Source of the DNA: an uncultured Prevotella sp.
GTDB lineage: Bacteria > Bacteroidota > Bacteroidia > Bacteroidales > Bacteroidaceae
Direction of reading: 5' to 3'
Assembly: GCA_900314365.1 (NCBI GenBank)
Contig: OMVH01000246.1
Coordinates: 1-6,223, forward strand
Length of the DNA stretch: 6,223 nt
Shown: positions 1-6,194 of the stretch, piece after piece
How positions within the stretch are numbered: the stretch's first letter is position 1
How the letters are laid out: each line of letters opens with the position of its first letter
The notes under the pieces: model-generated
What the model was told of the DNA's origin: nothing
Seen by the model: only the letters and a program-made list of their open reading frames with translations
Databases searched by the model: none
Program-made: the position numbers and the translations under genes

Positions 1-25
1 TTTAAGCAGTGATGCAAAGCAGAGG

Positions 26-44
26 GATGCTGCATAGCAGCATC
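26..44. repeat. Short perfect inverted repeat (hairpin) at the head of the left repeat region
   Basis: GATGCTGC at 26-33 and GCAGCATC at 37-44 are exact reverse complements separated by a 3-base loop (ATA), giving an 8-base-pair stem. The right arm runs directly into the first 17-base tandem unit, because its GCATC is also the start of that unit. No T-tract follows, so it does not look like an intrinsic terminator. It is best read as part of the intergenic repeat structure. Its function is unknown. Confidence 0.7.
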
Positions 45-107
45 TAACAGAACCCAGCATCTGACAGAGCACTGCATCTGACAGGGCACCGCATCTGCCA
101 GAGCCCA
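40..107 (+). repeat. Tandem array of a 17-base unit, about four copies
   Basis: Four head-to-tail 17-base units start at 40, 57, 74 and 91, each beginning GCATCT: GCATCTAACAGAACCCA, GCATCTGACAGAGCACT, GCATCTGACAGGGCACC and GCATCTGCCAGAGCCCA. The copies differ at a few positions each. A decayed fifth copy may continue over 108-120 (CTGCCAGCCCC). A 17-base period is not a multiple of three, so the array is not a coding amino-acid repeat. There are no unique spacers, so it is not a CRISPR. The related core GACAGAGCC recurs just downstream, and an inverted relative lies at the far right end of the window. Confidence 0.85.
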
Positions 108-134
108 GTACTGCCAGCCCCGTTAGCGACAAAA

Positions 135-174
135 CCGGGTGACAGAGCCGAGCACCGGGCAACAGAGCCGAGTG
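135..174 (+). repeat. Two-copy 20-base direct repeat
   Basis: CCGGGTGACAGAGCCGAGCA at 135-154 is followed directly by CCGGGCAACAGAGCCGAGTG at 155-174. The copies differ at four of 20 positions. A truncated further copy may start at the GCCGGGC near 180. The inner ACAGAGCC core is shared with the 17-base units upstream, which suggests that the whole 40-174 stretch grew from one family of repeats whose period shifted. No gene is supported across 1-245; apparent reading frames there are by-products of the repeats. Confidence 0.75.
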
Positions 175-245
175 CCCAAGCCGGGCTTTCGCCCCGCGCA
201 CCAAAGTAGCGCAAACATTTTAGGGGAGAAAGCGGCAGTCATCAG

Positions 246-626
246 CAGAAAGCACGCGTGCGCCGTTTGGCCGAGCGGCAGCATCTCTACGAACAGGCTA
301 CAACAGCGGAAATCACTGGGGGTAAGGATGCTTGGATGGACATCGGAGACTATCGTCTCAATCACGTCACACAGCAACTATCGTGGCAAGGCCATGTGGA
401 GGAGCTGTCTCACCGTGAGGCGGAGCTGCTACGGATGCTGGCCGGACACATCAACGACGTGGTCGAGTCGCATGACATCCTCTTAGCACTTTGGGGCGAC
501 AACACGCTGTTCAATGGCCGAAGCCTGCAAGTGTTCATCACCCGTCTGCGCCATCGTCTGGAGCGCGATCCACGGCTGCGCATCGTCAATGTGCGCAGCA
601 TTGGCTATAAACTCATCATCGCCTGA
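246..626 (+). pseudogene. Orphan OmpR/PhoB-type winged-helix domain, remnant of a response regulator
   Basis: The reading frame is open from after a TAG at 207-209. It could start at GTG 258 (122 residues) or, perhaps better, at ATG 336 (96 residues), which sits after a purine-rich stretch. From residue 28 it follows the C-terminal effector domain of OmpR/PhoB-family response regulators: an initial beta strand (IGDYRLN), the LSHREAELLRMLAGH helix, the DILLALWGDN segment, the recognition helix GRSLQVFITRLRHRLERDP, and the closing wing IVNVRSIGYKLI. This layout resembles Bacteroidetes regulators of the RprY type. Just upstream, KARVRRLAERQ (from about 249) resembles the end of a receiver's last helix, but no phospho-accepting Asp domain precedes it; repeat DNA occupies that place. 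A whole protein would be about 230 residues, so roughly half is lost. The DNA-binding fold itself looks undamaged, so expression as a stand-alone DNA-binding protein cannot be excluded. Its stop overlaps the tail of the opposing AraC fragment by 11 bases. Confidence 0.75.
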
Positions 627-903
627 CCGTTTCCCCTAAGTTGCACATCCTTTTGCGGTATTCCAAGGATGAACAGGCGAGTTGCTGCTTGACATATTTA
701 CCAAAGAACGAGGCATTGGGAAAGCCCAACGTATCGGAAATTTCTTTGATGGTCAACTCCGTGTTGGCCAGATAAAAGCGCACGTCCTCCATCACATATT
801 CCGAAATCCATTCCAAGGGCGATTTGTCGCTTACCTTCTTACACACCGTAGAGAGATATTTGGGCAAGAAACACATCAGCAAGGCAAACATTTGAGTAAA
901 CAA
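616..903 (-). pseudogene. AraC-family regulator, C-terminal HTH fragment (N-terminus missing)
   Basis: The 95-residue frame, which would need a TTG start at 903, carries the AraC/XylS DNA-binding region. The first HTH covers LPKYLSTVCKKVSDKSPLEWISEYV and the second covers LTIKEISDTLGFPNASFFGKYVKQQL, ending in SSLEYRKRM. Known Bacteroidetes members are near 300 residues with an N-terminal sensing domain, which is absent here; a TAA at 907-909 closes the frame upstream. The start (FTQMFALLM then CFLPKYLS) looks abnormal: family members usually have about 15 residues, with an FYA-x-x-L-C motif, between the 'F..LL' helix and PKYLS, so an internal deletion is likely. The usual GCSPLEYR motif reads ACSSLEYR here, which fits relaxed selection. 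It points away from the SNF2 gene and its tail meets the response-regulator remnant. A pseudogene is the most likely reading; a functional mini-regulator is possible but less likely. Confidence 0.75.
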
Positions 904-934
904 CAGTTATTCCGTCAAAAAGCGGCAAGAGATC

Positions 935-965
935 TTTGCTGTCTCACTGAATATGCCTAAATTTG
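935..965 (+). promoter_or_regulatory. Bacteroidetes-type promoter of the SNF2 gene
   Basis: TAAATTTG at 958-965 matches the Bacteroidetes -7 consensus TAnnTTTG exactly. TTTG at 935-938 matches the -33 element, with a 19-base spacer as expected for the primary sigma factor of this phylum. Transcription would start near 970-972, giving a leader of about 30 bases before the ATG at 1000. It lies in the gap beyond the AraC fragment. No operator-like palindrome is evident over it. Confidence 0.7.
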
Positions 966-987
966 TAGAGTTATATGATTACATAAC

Positions 988-994
988 GGAAGAG
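988..994 (+). promoter_or_regulatory. Purine-rich ribosome-binding segment before the SNF2 gene
   Basis: GGAAGAG lies five bases before the ATG at 1000. It is a weak Shine-Dalgarno-like match and supports that ATG, which is also the first methionine after the predicted transcription start. Strong Shine-Dalgarno sequences are often absent in Bacteroidetes, so the element may be of minor importance. Confidence 0.4.
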
Positions 995-999
995 AAAGC

Positions 1000-3498
1000 A
1001 TGGCAAAGAGCAAGAAACAATGCAAACGCATTCCCTATCAGTATAAGCCCGAAGGGCTGGACTTGAAGACATGGCAGGTATTGCTTAGACGACAGGCCTC
1101 GTTCGACGAAGCGCTCATCGTCAGCTGCACCGATGAAGAAGACGCTCCTGGTACGTACAGCGTGGTCAATCCGAAGACACACCAGGAATACAAGGTGGTC
1201 TACCGTGGTGCACGAAGTCCATGGAACTACTGCTCATGCATGGACTTCAAGACCTCACAGCTTGGCACCTGCAAACATTTGGAAGCTGTGAAGCGCTGGA
1301 TACACAACGGGCACCGTGTAAACCGGGAGACACCCTCCTACACTTCTGTCTATCTTGACTATACTGAAGGCCGCAAGGTGCGCATTCGTATTGGTTCCGA
1401 CCACGAGAAAGAGTTCCGGCAACTGGCAGTTGAATATTTCGACGAGAAAGAAGGACTCCTGCCCCAAGGCTTTACCCATTTCGAGACCTTCCTGCGTCGC
1501 GCCAAGGCTATTGATGAGACCATGCGGTGCTACAACGATGCCCTGAACTTCGTATTGGAGGCCAGAGAGAAAGAGCAACGACGAAAGTGGATTGACGGTC
1601 TGCCCAACAGCAACTTTGCCCATTTGCTCAACACCACGCTCTATCCTTATCAGGAAGAAGGCATTCGCTTTGCAGCCACCGCCGGACGTGCCATCATCGC
1701 TGACGAAATGGGACTCGGCAAGACCATTCAGGCCATCGGTACGGCAATGCTACTGCATGGCAAAGGATTGGTGAGCAGTGTACTGGTGCTCTGTCCAACG
1801 TCGTTGAAATACCAGTGGAAAAGGGAGATAGAGCATTTCACCAATGAGAAAGCCCACGTCATAGAGGGCACTCACCTGAAACGGCGCGAGCAATACGATG
1901 CACCCGAGCTGTTCAAGATAGTGTCCTACAACTCTGCATGCAATGACATCAAAGCACTTGGCAGTCTAGACACCGACATGGTTATCATTGATGAGGTGCA
2001 ACGACTGAAGAACTGGAATACGCAGATAGCCCGGGCCGCTCGCAAAATCAATTCACACTATGCCGTTATCCTCTCCGGCACGCCATTGGAAAACAGGTTG
2101 GAGGAGCTCTTTTCAATAGTGGAGCTCGTCGACCAATTCTGCCTCGCTCCCTATTATCTCTTCCGCGACCGTTATATTATCACCGACGATAAGGGAGCCA
2201 CTATAGGTTACAAGAATCTGAAGGAAATCAAGGAGAAACTGAAGGGTATCCTCATTCGACGCACAAAGAAACAGGTGAGACTGCAAATGCCGGCAAGGCA
2301 GGACAAGAACTTGTTGGTACCCATGACGGAGGAACAGATGACGATACACAACGAAGCCAAAAGTCTGGTCCGCCGTCTGTTGCTGAAGTGGGAACGAATG
2401 CACTTCCTCTCGGAAAGCGACCGCAACCGTCTGATGATATTGTTGCAACAGATGCGCTGCGTCTGCGACAGCACCTACGTTCTTGACCAGAAGACCCGCT
2501 ACGACACCAAAGTGGACGAGGTGATGAACATTGTCAGCAATATCGTAGAGAGCGGCGACGAGAAGGTTGTTGTCTTCAGCCAGTGGGAGCGTATGACACG
2601 GTTGATAGCCGAAGAACTACGCAAACACCAAGTGGGATTCGAATATCTGCACGGAGGTATTCCGTCGACAAAGCGCAAGGACCTTGTCAACAACTTCATC
2701 GACAAGCCCGACTGCCGGGTCTTTCTCTCTACTGATGCGGGCTGTACGGGCCTTAACCTACAGTCTGCCTCCGTGGTTATCAACATCGACCTACCCTGGA
2801 ACCCGGCCGTTCTGGAACAGCGCATTGCACGAATCTATCGCATCGGGCAGCAGCGGAACATACAGGTTGTCAACCTCGTGTCGGCAAGCAGTTTTGAGGA
2901 AGCAATGCTCGGCAAGCTTCGCTTCAAGGCCTCACTCTTCGCGGGTGTCTTAGATGACGGGATGGACACCATTTTCGCTTCCGACAGCAAGTTCACAGAA
3001 CTGATGAAAGACATCCAGGCAACTGTCGAGGATACCGACAGTATTGTCACGGAGTCGGTCACTGCCGACGAGATGGAACCAACGGCAGAAGCCTCTGTCG
3101 AAAGCTCTCTCGAGAATGAAGAGGAAGAACAAACGGAGGAGACTAACAATCCGATAAGCGCAGCTAAGGAAGAAGGAGCAGAGAGCAAGTCTGGGACGGA
3201 ACCAGAAAACCCCTCACAAGGAAGCAAGAGCATTGCCGCCACGTCCAATGAAGACACCAGACGTCGAGCACGCACTCACCGCACACCGACGGAACTCGTG
3301 GCCGAAGGGGTGTCATTCTTCACAGGCCTCACCAAGACGTTAGAGTCGCCCGAAGCTACCCGTGAGCTTGTCGACAGCATTGTGGAAGTCGACAAACACA
3401 CGGGCGAGACCAACTTGAAGATTCCAGTTCCTGATAAAGAGAGTGTGGTTCAAGTATTGGGTGCTCTGACCAAGCTCTTTGCGCAATTCGGGAAGTGA
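1000..3498 (+). CDS. SWIM zinc-finger SNF2-family DNA-dependent ATPase / helicase-like protein
   Basis: This is a complete 832-residue superfamily 2 ATPase of the SNF2 branch, expected to be a cytoplasmic DNA translocase that remodels protein-DNA complexes. An N-terminal SWIM finger has ligands C78, C80, C91 and H93 (CSC...CKH). The first RecA-like lobe has motif I DEMGLGKT at 235-242 (Walker A Lys241), Ia LVLCPTSLKYQW at 262-273, II DEVQ at 331-334 and III SGTPLENRLEEL at 359-370. The second lobe has motif IV VVVFSQW at 523-529, V STDAGCTGLNLQSA at 577-590 and VI QRIARIYRIGQ at 607-617 with its arginine fingers. All motifs look intact; the only mild oddity is Val in place of the usual Ala of DEAQ/DEAH. 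Residues about 675-755 are a low-complexity, Glu/Ser/Thr-rich acidic linker. A short conserved-looking tail (about 762-832, TPTELVAEGVSFFTGL... LKIPVPDKESV) follows. RapA is a less likely identity because it lacks SWIM. The cellular role (repair, transcription recycling or defence) cannot be read from this neighbourhood. The start is fixed by the promoter and purine-rich leader, and the gene is probably monocistronic. Confidence 0.93.
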   Translation: MAKSKKQCKRIPYQYKPEGLDLKTWQVLLRRQASFDEALIVSCTDEEDAPGTYSVVNPKTHQEYKVVYRGARSPWNYCSCMDFKTSQLGTCKHLEAVKRWIHNGHRVNRETPSYTSVYLDYTEGRKVRIRIGSDHEKEFRQLAVEYFDEKEGLLPQGFTHFETFLRRAKAIDETMRCYNDALNFVLEAREKEQRRKWIDGLPNSNFAHLLNTTLYPYQEEGIRFAATAGRAIIADEMGLGKTIQAIGTAMLLHGKGLVSSVLVLCPTSLKYQWKREIEHFTNEKAHVIEGTHLKRREQYDAPELFKIVSYNSACNDIKALGSLDTDMVIIDEVQRLKNWNTQIARAARKINSHYAVILSGTPLENRLEELFSIVELVDQFCLAPYYLFRDRYIITDDKGATIGYKNLKEIKEKLKGILIRRTKKQVRLQMPARQDKNLLVPMTEEQMTIHNEAKSLVRRLLLKWERMHFLSESDRNRLMILLQQMRCVCDSTYVLDQKTRYDTKVDEVMNIVSNIVESGDEKVVVFSQWERMTRLIAEELRKHQVGFEYLHGGIPSTKRKDLVNNFIDKPDCRVFLSTDAGCTGLNLQSASVVINIDLPWNPAVLEQRIARIYRIGQQRNIQVVNLVSASSFEEAMLGKLRFKASLFAGVLDDGMDTIFASDSKFTELMKDIQATVEDTDSIVTESVTADEMEPTAEASVESSLENEEEEQTEETNNPISAAKEEGAESKSGTEPENPSQGSKSIAATSNEDTRRRARTHRTPTELVAEGVSFFTGLTKTLESPEATRELVDSIVEVDKHTGETNLKIPVPDKESVVQVLGALTKLFAQFGK

Positions 3499-3503
3499 CC
3501 ACG

Positions 3504-5723
3504 CTAATAATCCTCCCGGCGGTAGGCGCGGGCGAAGAAGTCGAGGTTGTCCTGCAGGAGCTTCCTTCCATAGTCCTCGCCTTTGAGAGACCTCAAGCCG
3601 GCATCGGGAATCATTCCATGAGAGATGAGGTAGCGCGCGACCACCCCCAGAATGCTTTTCCCATCTCCGATAATGTTCAGTGCGCTTGTTTTTGCACGCT
3701 CCTTATTATAATAGGGATTGCGTGGATCCTTGATGCATTCCGCTGCGCCCGGCATGATGGCGAGAGGCTTGTTGACACCCGGCACAAACAAGGCTATGCC
3801 TCTCTTCCTGTCATAATCTCTGAATTCACTTTTCTTTAGTTTCTTCCAGTCGTAATCAGATAGGAAACGATCCAACTCTGTAGGTGTCTTGAAATAGAAC
3901 AGAGGACTGCCACCCGACAATTCCATTAAATGTTTGTACTGCTCTTCCGAGAAACCTGCTTGATACTTCTTGATGCTTTTGAATGAATCGAAGATTCTGT
4001 CGGTTTCACCCCAAAGCTGATTCCCATTGAGATACCACTGACCGTCATATTTCGCGTACGACCCGACAGCCCCTTCGCCTTCTTTGAGATCTTTGTCTGT
4101 AACGACATAGTGGCTGTCGCGATTGATGACAATCTGGTTGCCGTCGATATCCTCGAAACTGACCGTATTCTTGTCGTATGCCTTTTTTTGCAGCACCTCG
4201 ATAAACTCGGATTTCTCTATGCTTGCTATCTTCTTGGCAACCTGCTTGTCGCCTACCTCTGCAATAAAGAGAGCGAGCCAGTCCTTGGGTAGCAGGGCGA
4301 GCATGCCCACCTGATAAACGAAGGGGGCGACGCACTCTGCCGAATAGTAAGCTTCATTTCCCGTCAAGAGCGGATCGAATTCGTCCATCGCATCTTTGAC
4401 CAAATCATGGGCTCTCCCATCCGAGGTAAGATAGCAGTCGAAAAGAATCCACTTCAATACGTCGCGCAATTCAAAGAAGTCATTGGCAAAGGAAGCTTTG
4501 CGGAAGTAGTCGGCCAATTGCTCGTTGATGGGTGTGTTCTCAAATTCATTGTCAAGAATATCATACAGTATCTGAGCTACTTCATTGAGAACGGGGTTCT
4601 CAGGATTTATCATCCTGTCCGGGCCACGGAACTCGTGGAAAGCATCCCATACGAGAAGTCTCACCGCGTTGAGGTCGGGCTCGTCGGTATAGACCTCTCC
4701 CTCTACCGGATAGAAAGGATAAGGACGTCCGTAGAGTTCCTTGTTCTTGGCCACAAAGCCCCGCCACATACCAGCGTCAGCAATAATATCCTCGTAGTAC
4801 ATGATGACGCGAGAGATGATGGCCTTCATTGCATCGGCCGTAGCTATCTCATTCAGTTCGTCGATCAGCAGTGCGCGTTCCAAACGATTGGCGAGCAGCG
4901 CATAATCCTGATCGGTTGGCGAGGGAGGAAGTGAATGGGGATGAAGGTTGCGAATGTAACTGACAGCAAAGGTGTAGGGCAGTAATCTGACGGTTCTGCT
5001 GCGGTTTGCTCCCTTAGTGAGCTGTTTGTCTTTCTCCTTGTAGGGTTGCTCTTGCTCAAGAACATGCTTCACATACGCAGCCACGGCCAGGCGCGCATTG
5101 CTCAAGCTGAACCTACTGGCTGTGACTTCGCCCTCTTCCAGCATTTGAGCGTAGCCATACACTCCGCCCACATCTTCGGGCGGACAACCGCCACCACCAC
5201 TATCAAGGGTCACTTGGCCCGGAACGCATTCCTCCTCAACAGACGAAAGCCTAACCTGATGTATCCAGTTGTCGCCCAAGTCATAAACAAACTTGACGGG
5301 CACAGCCTTCGCCTTGAGCACATCGCCTATGGTGACAGCCATAGAATCATTTCTCTGCGACCATGATGGCAAACTGCCTTCCTCTCCTTTCTTTGGAGCA
5401 TAGGTTCGGCCATTTGCAAAGAACCTATGTTCATGCACGTCGTCCCACCCCATGGCTCGAATGATGATTTTAGCTAAATGCTCGAGCCTCAAGTTGCTGG
5501 GGACTGTAATCCGACGATATACTTTCACCGGACACTGCAACAGCGAGACATAGAGGTGGTAGGTCACCGGCTTTACTGTGTCTGCAACCAGAGTAGCATG
5601 CTTATCCACATAAGGACAATACATAGGGGGGCCAGCTGGTTCATCAAACTTTTGATACGAATCAATAGGCCTGCTTTCGAAAAGCGAGTAATCAGGATGG
5701 TCGTTCTTTTTCTTTTTAGACAT
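3504..5723 (-). CDS. Protein with N-terminal plasmid pRiA4b ORF-3-like domain and long uncharacterised C-terminal region
   Basis: The gene is complete: 739 residues, ATG at 5723, TAG stop at 3504-3506. A basic N-terminus (MSKKKK) precedes a pRiA4b ORF-3-like domain at about 53-195. Its hallmarks are VYRRITVPSNLRLEHLAKII at 68-87, AMGWDDVHEHRFF at 90-102, YDLGDNWIHQV at 147-157 and CPPEDVGGVYGY at 180-191. That family is widespread in bacteria, including plasmids and mobile-element cargo, and has no firm function. Residues about 265-739 look predominantly helical. They contain LYGRPYPFYPVEGEVYTDEPDLN around 330-352, a KYDGQWYLNGNQLW stretch at 558-571, and a tail with AAECIKDPRNPYYNKERA at 660-677 and GMIPDAGL at 703-710. 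From memory these recall a Bacteroidetes protein family annotated as DUF3843, but I am not sure. I see no signal peptide, membrane segment or nuclease motif, so it is presumably cytoplasmic. The leader is AT-rich with no Shine-Dalgarno sequence, as is common in Bacteroidetes. It converges on the SNF2 gene with a 5-base gap. Confidence 0.85.
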   Translation of the reverse strand: MSKKKKNDHPDYSLFESRPIDSYQKFDEPAGPPMYCPYVDKHATLVADTVKPVTYHLYVSLLQCPVKVYRRITVPSNLRLEHLAKIIIRAMGWDDVHEHRFFANGRTYAPKKGEEGSLPSWSQRNDSMAVTIGDVLKAKAVPVKFVYDLGDNWIHQVRLSSVEEECVPGQVTLDSGGGGCPPEDVGGVYGYAQMLEEGEVTASRFSLSNARLAVAAYVKHVLEQEQPYKEKDKQLTKGANRSRTVRLLPYTFAVSYIRNLHPHSLPPSPTDQDYALLANRLERALLIDELNEIATADAMKAIISRVIMYYEDIIADAGMWRGFVAKNKELYGRPYPFYPVEGEVYTDEPDLNAVRLLVWDAFHEFRGPDRMINPENPVLNEVAQILYDILDNEFENTPINEQLADYFRKASFANDFFELRDVLKWILFDCYLTSDGRAHDLVKDAMDEFDPLLTGNEAYYSAECVAPFVYQVGMLALLPKDWLALFIAEVGDKQVAKKIASIEKSEFIEVLQKKAYDKNTVSFEDIDGNQIVINRDSHYVVTDKDLKEGEGAVGSYAKYDGQWYLNGNQLWGETDRIFDSFKSIKKYQAGFSEEQYKHLMELSGGSPLFYFKTPTELDRFLSDYDWKKLKKSEFRDYDRKRGIALFVPGVNKPLAIMPGAAECIKDPRNPYYNKERAKTSALNIIGDGKSILGVVARYLISHGMIPDAGLRSLKGEDYGRKLLQDNLDFFARAYRREDY

Positions 5724-5734
5724 GATATAAATGG

Positions 5735-5743
5735 CAAATTATA
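5735..5743 (-). promoter_or_regulatory. Possible -7 element upstream of the pRiA4b-like gene (weak)
   Basis: On the minus strand TATAATTTG ends 11 bases before the ATG. It resembles the Bacteroidetes -7 box TAnnTTTG but has three bases rather than two between TA and TTTG. No TTG/TTTG sits at the expected -33 position. If it is used, the leader would be only about 5 bases, so the true promoter may lie elsewhere in the intergenic region. Confidence 0.25.
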
Positions 5744-5971
5744 GTATGGATTAACCTCTCTGCTCACCCTGAAGGTACGGATTGGGTGATGGGGAACTGT
5801 TGGGCAGTACAGTACCCAGGACCTGCATCTGTCTTGAAACACAAACGGCATACGAGACGGACTGCTTAATGCTTCTACGATAGCAGTGCGGATAAAATCC
5901 TGTCATTATTCTGCAAATATCGGAAATAAAATCGGGAAAGACAAGGAAACTGTAGGGATATTTTCTTTTTT

Positions 5972-5991
5972 CTGTGTGCATAGACACACAG
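5972..5991. repeat. Inverted repeat CTGTGTG / CACACAG
   Basis: CTGTGTG at 5972-5978 and CACACAG at 5985-5991 form a perfect 7-base-pair stem around a 6-base loop. A T-rich run (5961-5971) lies on the left, so for plus-strand transcripts the T-tract precedes the stem, and for minus-strand transcripts the stem is followed by A residues. Neither arrangement is an intrinsic terminator. It could be a protein-binding palindrome about 250 bases upstream of the pRiA4b-like gene, or chance. Confidence 0.5.
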
Positions 5992-6066
5992 CCCACAATG
6001 ATAATGACTAACTCAAGGTTCGGAAGTTTAATTATCCCTTATAGGGGCAAATCTTTTGGCGGTCCG

Positions 6067-6090
6067 CGAAGAGATGAATCAACATCTTCG
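6067..6090. repeat. Imperfect inverted repeat CGAAG-AG-ATG / CATCTTCG
   Basis: CGAAG at 6067-6071 and ATG at 6074-6076 pair with CATCTTCG at 6083-6090, leaving a 2-base bulge (AG) and a 6-base loop. The right arm CATCTTCGA is repeated exactly in the loop of the next hairpin, which suggests duplication of a common module. Confidence 0.5.
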
Positions 6091-6107
6091 AGGCTGGAAG
6101 TTAGCTA

Positions 6108-6138
6108 CGCTCTCGTGCATCTTCGAAGCACGAGAGCG
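6108..6138. repeat. Strong 11-base-pair hairpin
   Basis: CGCTCTCGTGC at 6108-6118 and GCACGAGAGCG at 6128-6138 are exact reverse complements around a 9-base loop that contains TTCGAA. This is the most stable-looking structure in the intergenic region. What follows on the plus strand is AGAAGGGGG and on the minus strand TAGCTAAC, so there is no T-tract and it is not a typical intrinsic terminator. A role in RNA or DNA structure, or membership of a repeat family, is more likely. Confidence 0.75.
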
Positions 6139-6161
6139 AGAAGGGGGAAGAAGTATGCAGC

Positions 6162-6188
6162 CCCCAGGCTCGCTTCGCTCGGCTGGGG
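6162..6188. repeat. GC-rich inverted repeat CCCCAG / CTGGGG
   Basis: CCCCAG at 6162-6167 pairs with CTGGGG at 6183-6188 around a 15-base interior (GCTCGCTTCGCTCGG) that is itself partly self-complementary. On the plus strand it is followed by TTATTT, a poor T-tract, so a weak plus-strand terminator for a gene to the left is conceivable but no such gene is present. Confidence 0.5.
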
Positions 6189-6194
6189 TTATTT

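Noticed and set aside
40..174. Possible CRISPR array
   Set aside because: The repeat units abut each other without unique spacers, are only 17 or 20 bases long, and there are no cas genes.
266..290. tRNA-like stretch GGCCGAGCGGC resembling a tRNA D arm
   Set aside because: No acceptor stem, anticodon arm or T-loop follows at the right distance, and the bases lie inside the response-regulator reading frame.
139..486. 115-codon reading frame on the plus strand overlapping the response-regulator remnant
   Set aside because: It is out of frame with the recognisable winged-helix domain and begins in repeat DNA; its product shows no known motif.
2835..3275. 146-codon minus-strand frame opposite the SNF2 C-terminal region
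   Set aside because: It is antisense to the intact SNF2 gene, and its Ser-rich composition reflects the acidic linker read backwards.
4407..4934. 175-codon plus-strand frame inside the pRiA4b-like gene
   Set aside because: It lies antisense to a well-supported gene, with no recognisable domain and no promoter; it is most likely a by-product of codon use.
1000..5723. The SNF2 gene and the pRiA4b-like gene as a two-gene defence system
   Set aside because: They are convergent rather than co-transcribed, no nuclease, methylase or toxin motif is visible, and I know of no named system with this pair. Only a comparison of gene neighbourhoods could revive the idea.
5961..5991. Intrinsic terminator formed by the CTGTGTG hairpin and the T-rich run
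   Set aside because: The T-run is on the wrong side of the stem for plus-strand termination, and on the minus strand it reads as A residues.
5751..5996. 81-codon minus-strand frame in the right intergenic region
   Set aside because: The product has no recognisable domain and many Cys/Ser/Pro residues, and the frame lies where the downstream gene's promoter should be.
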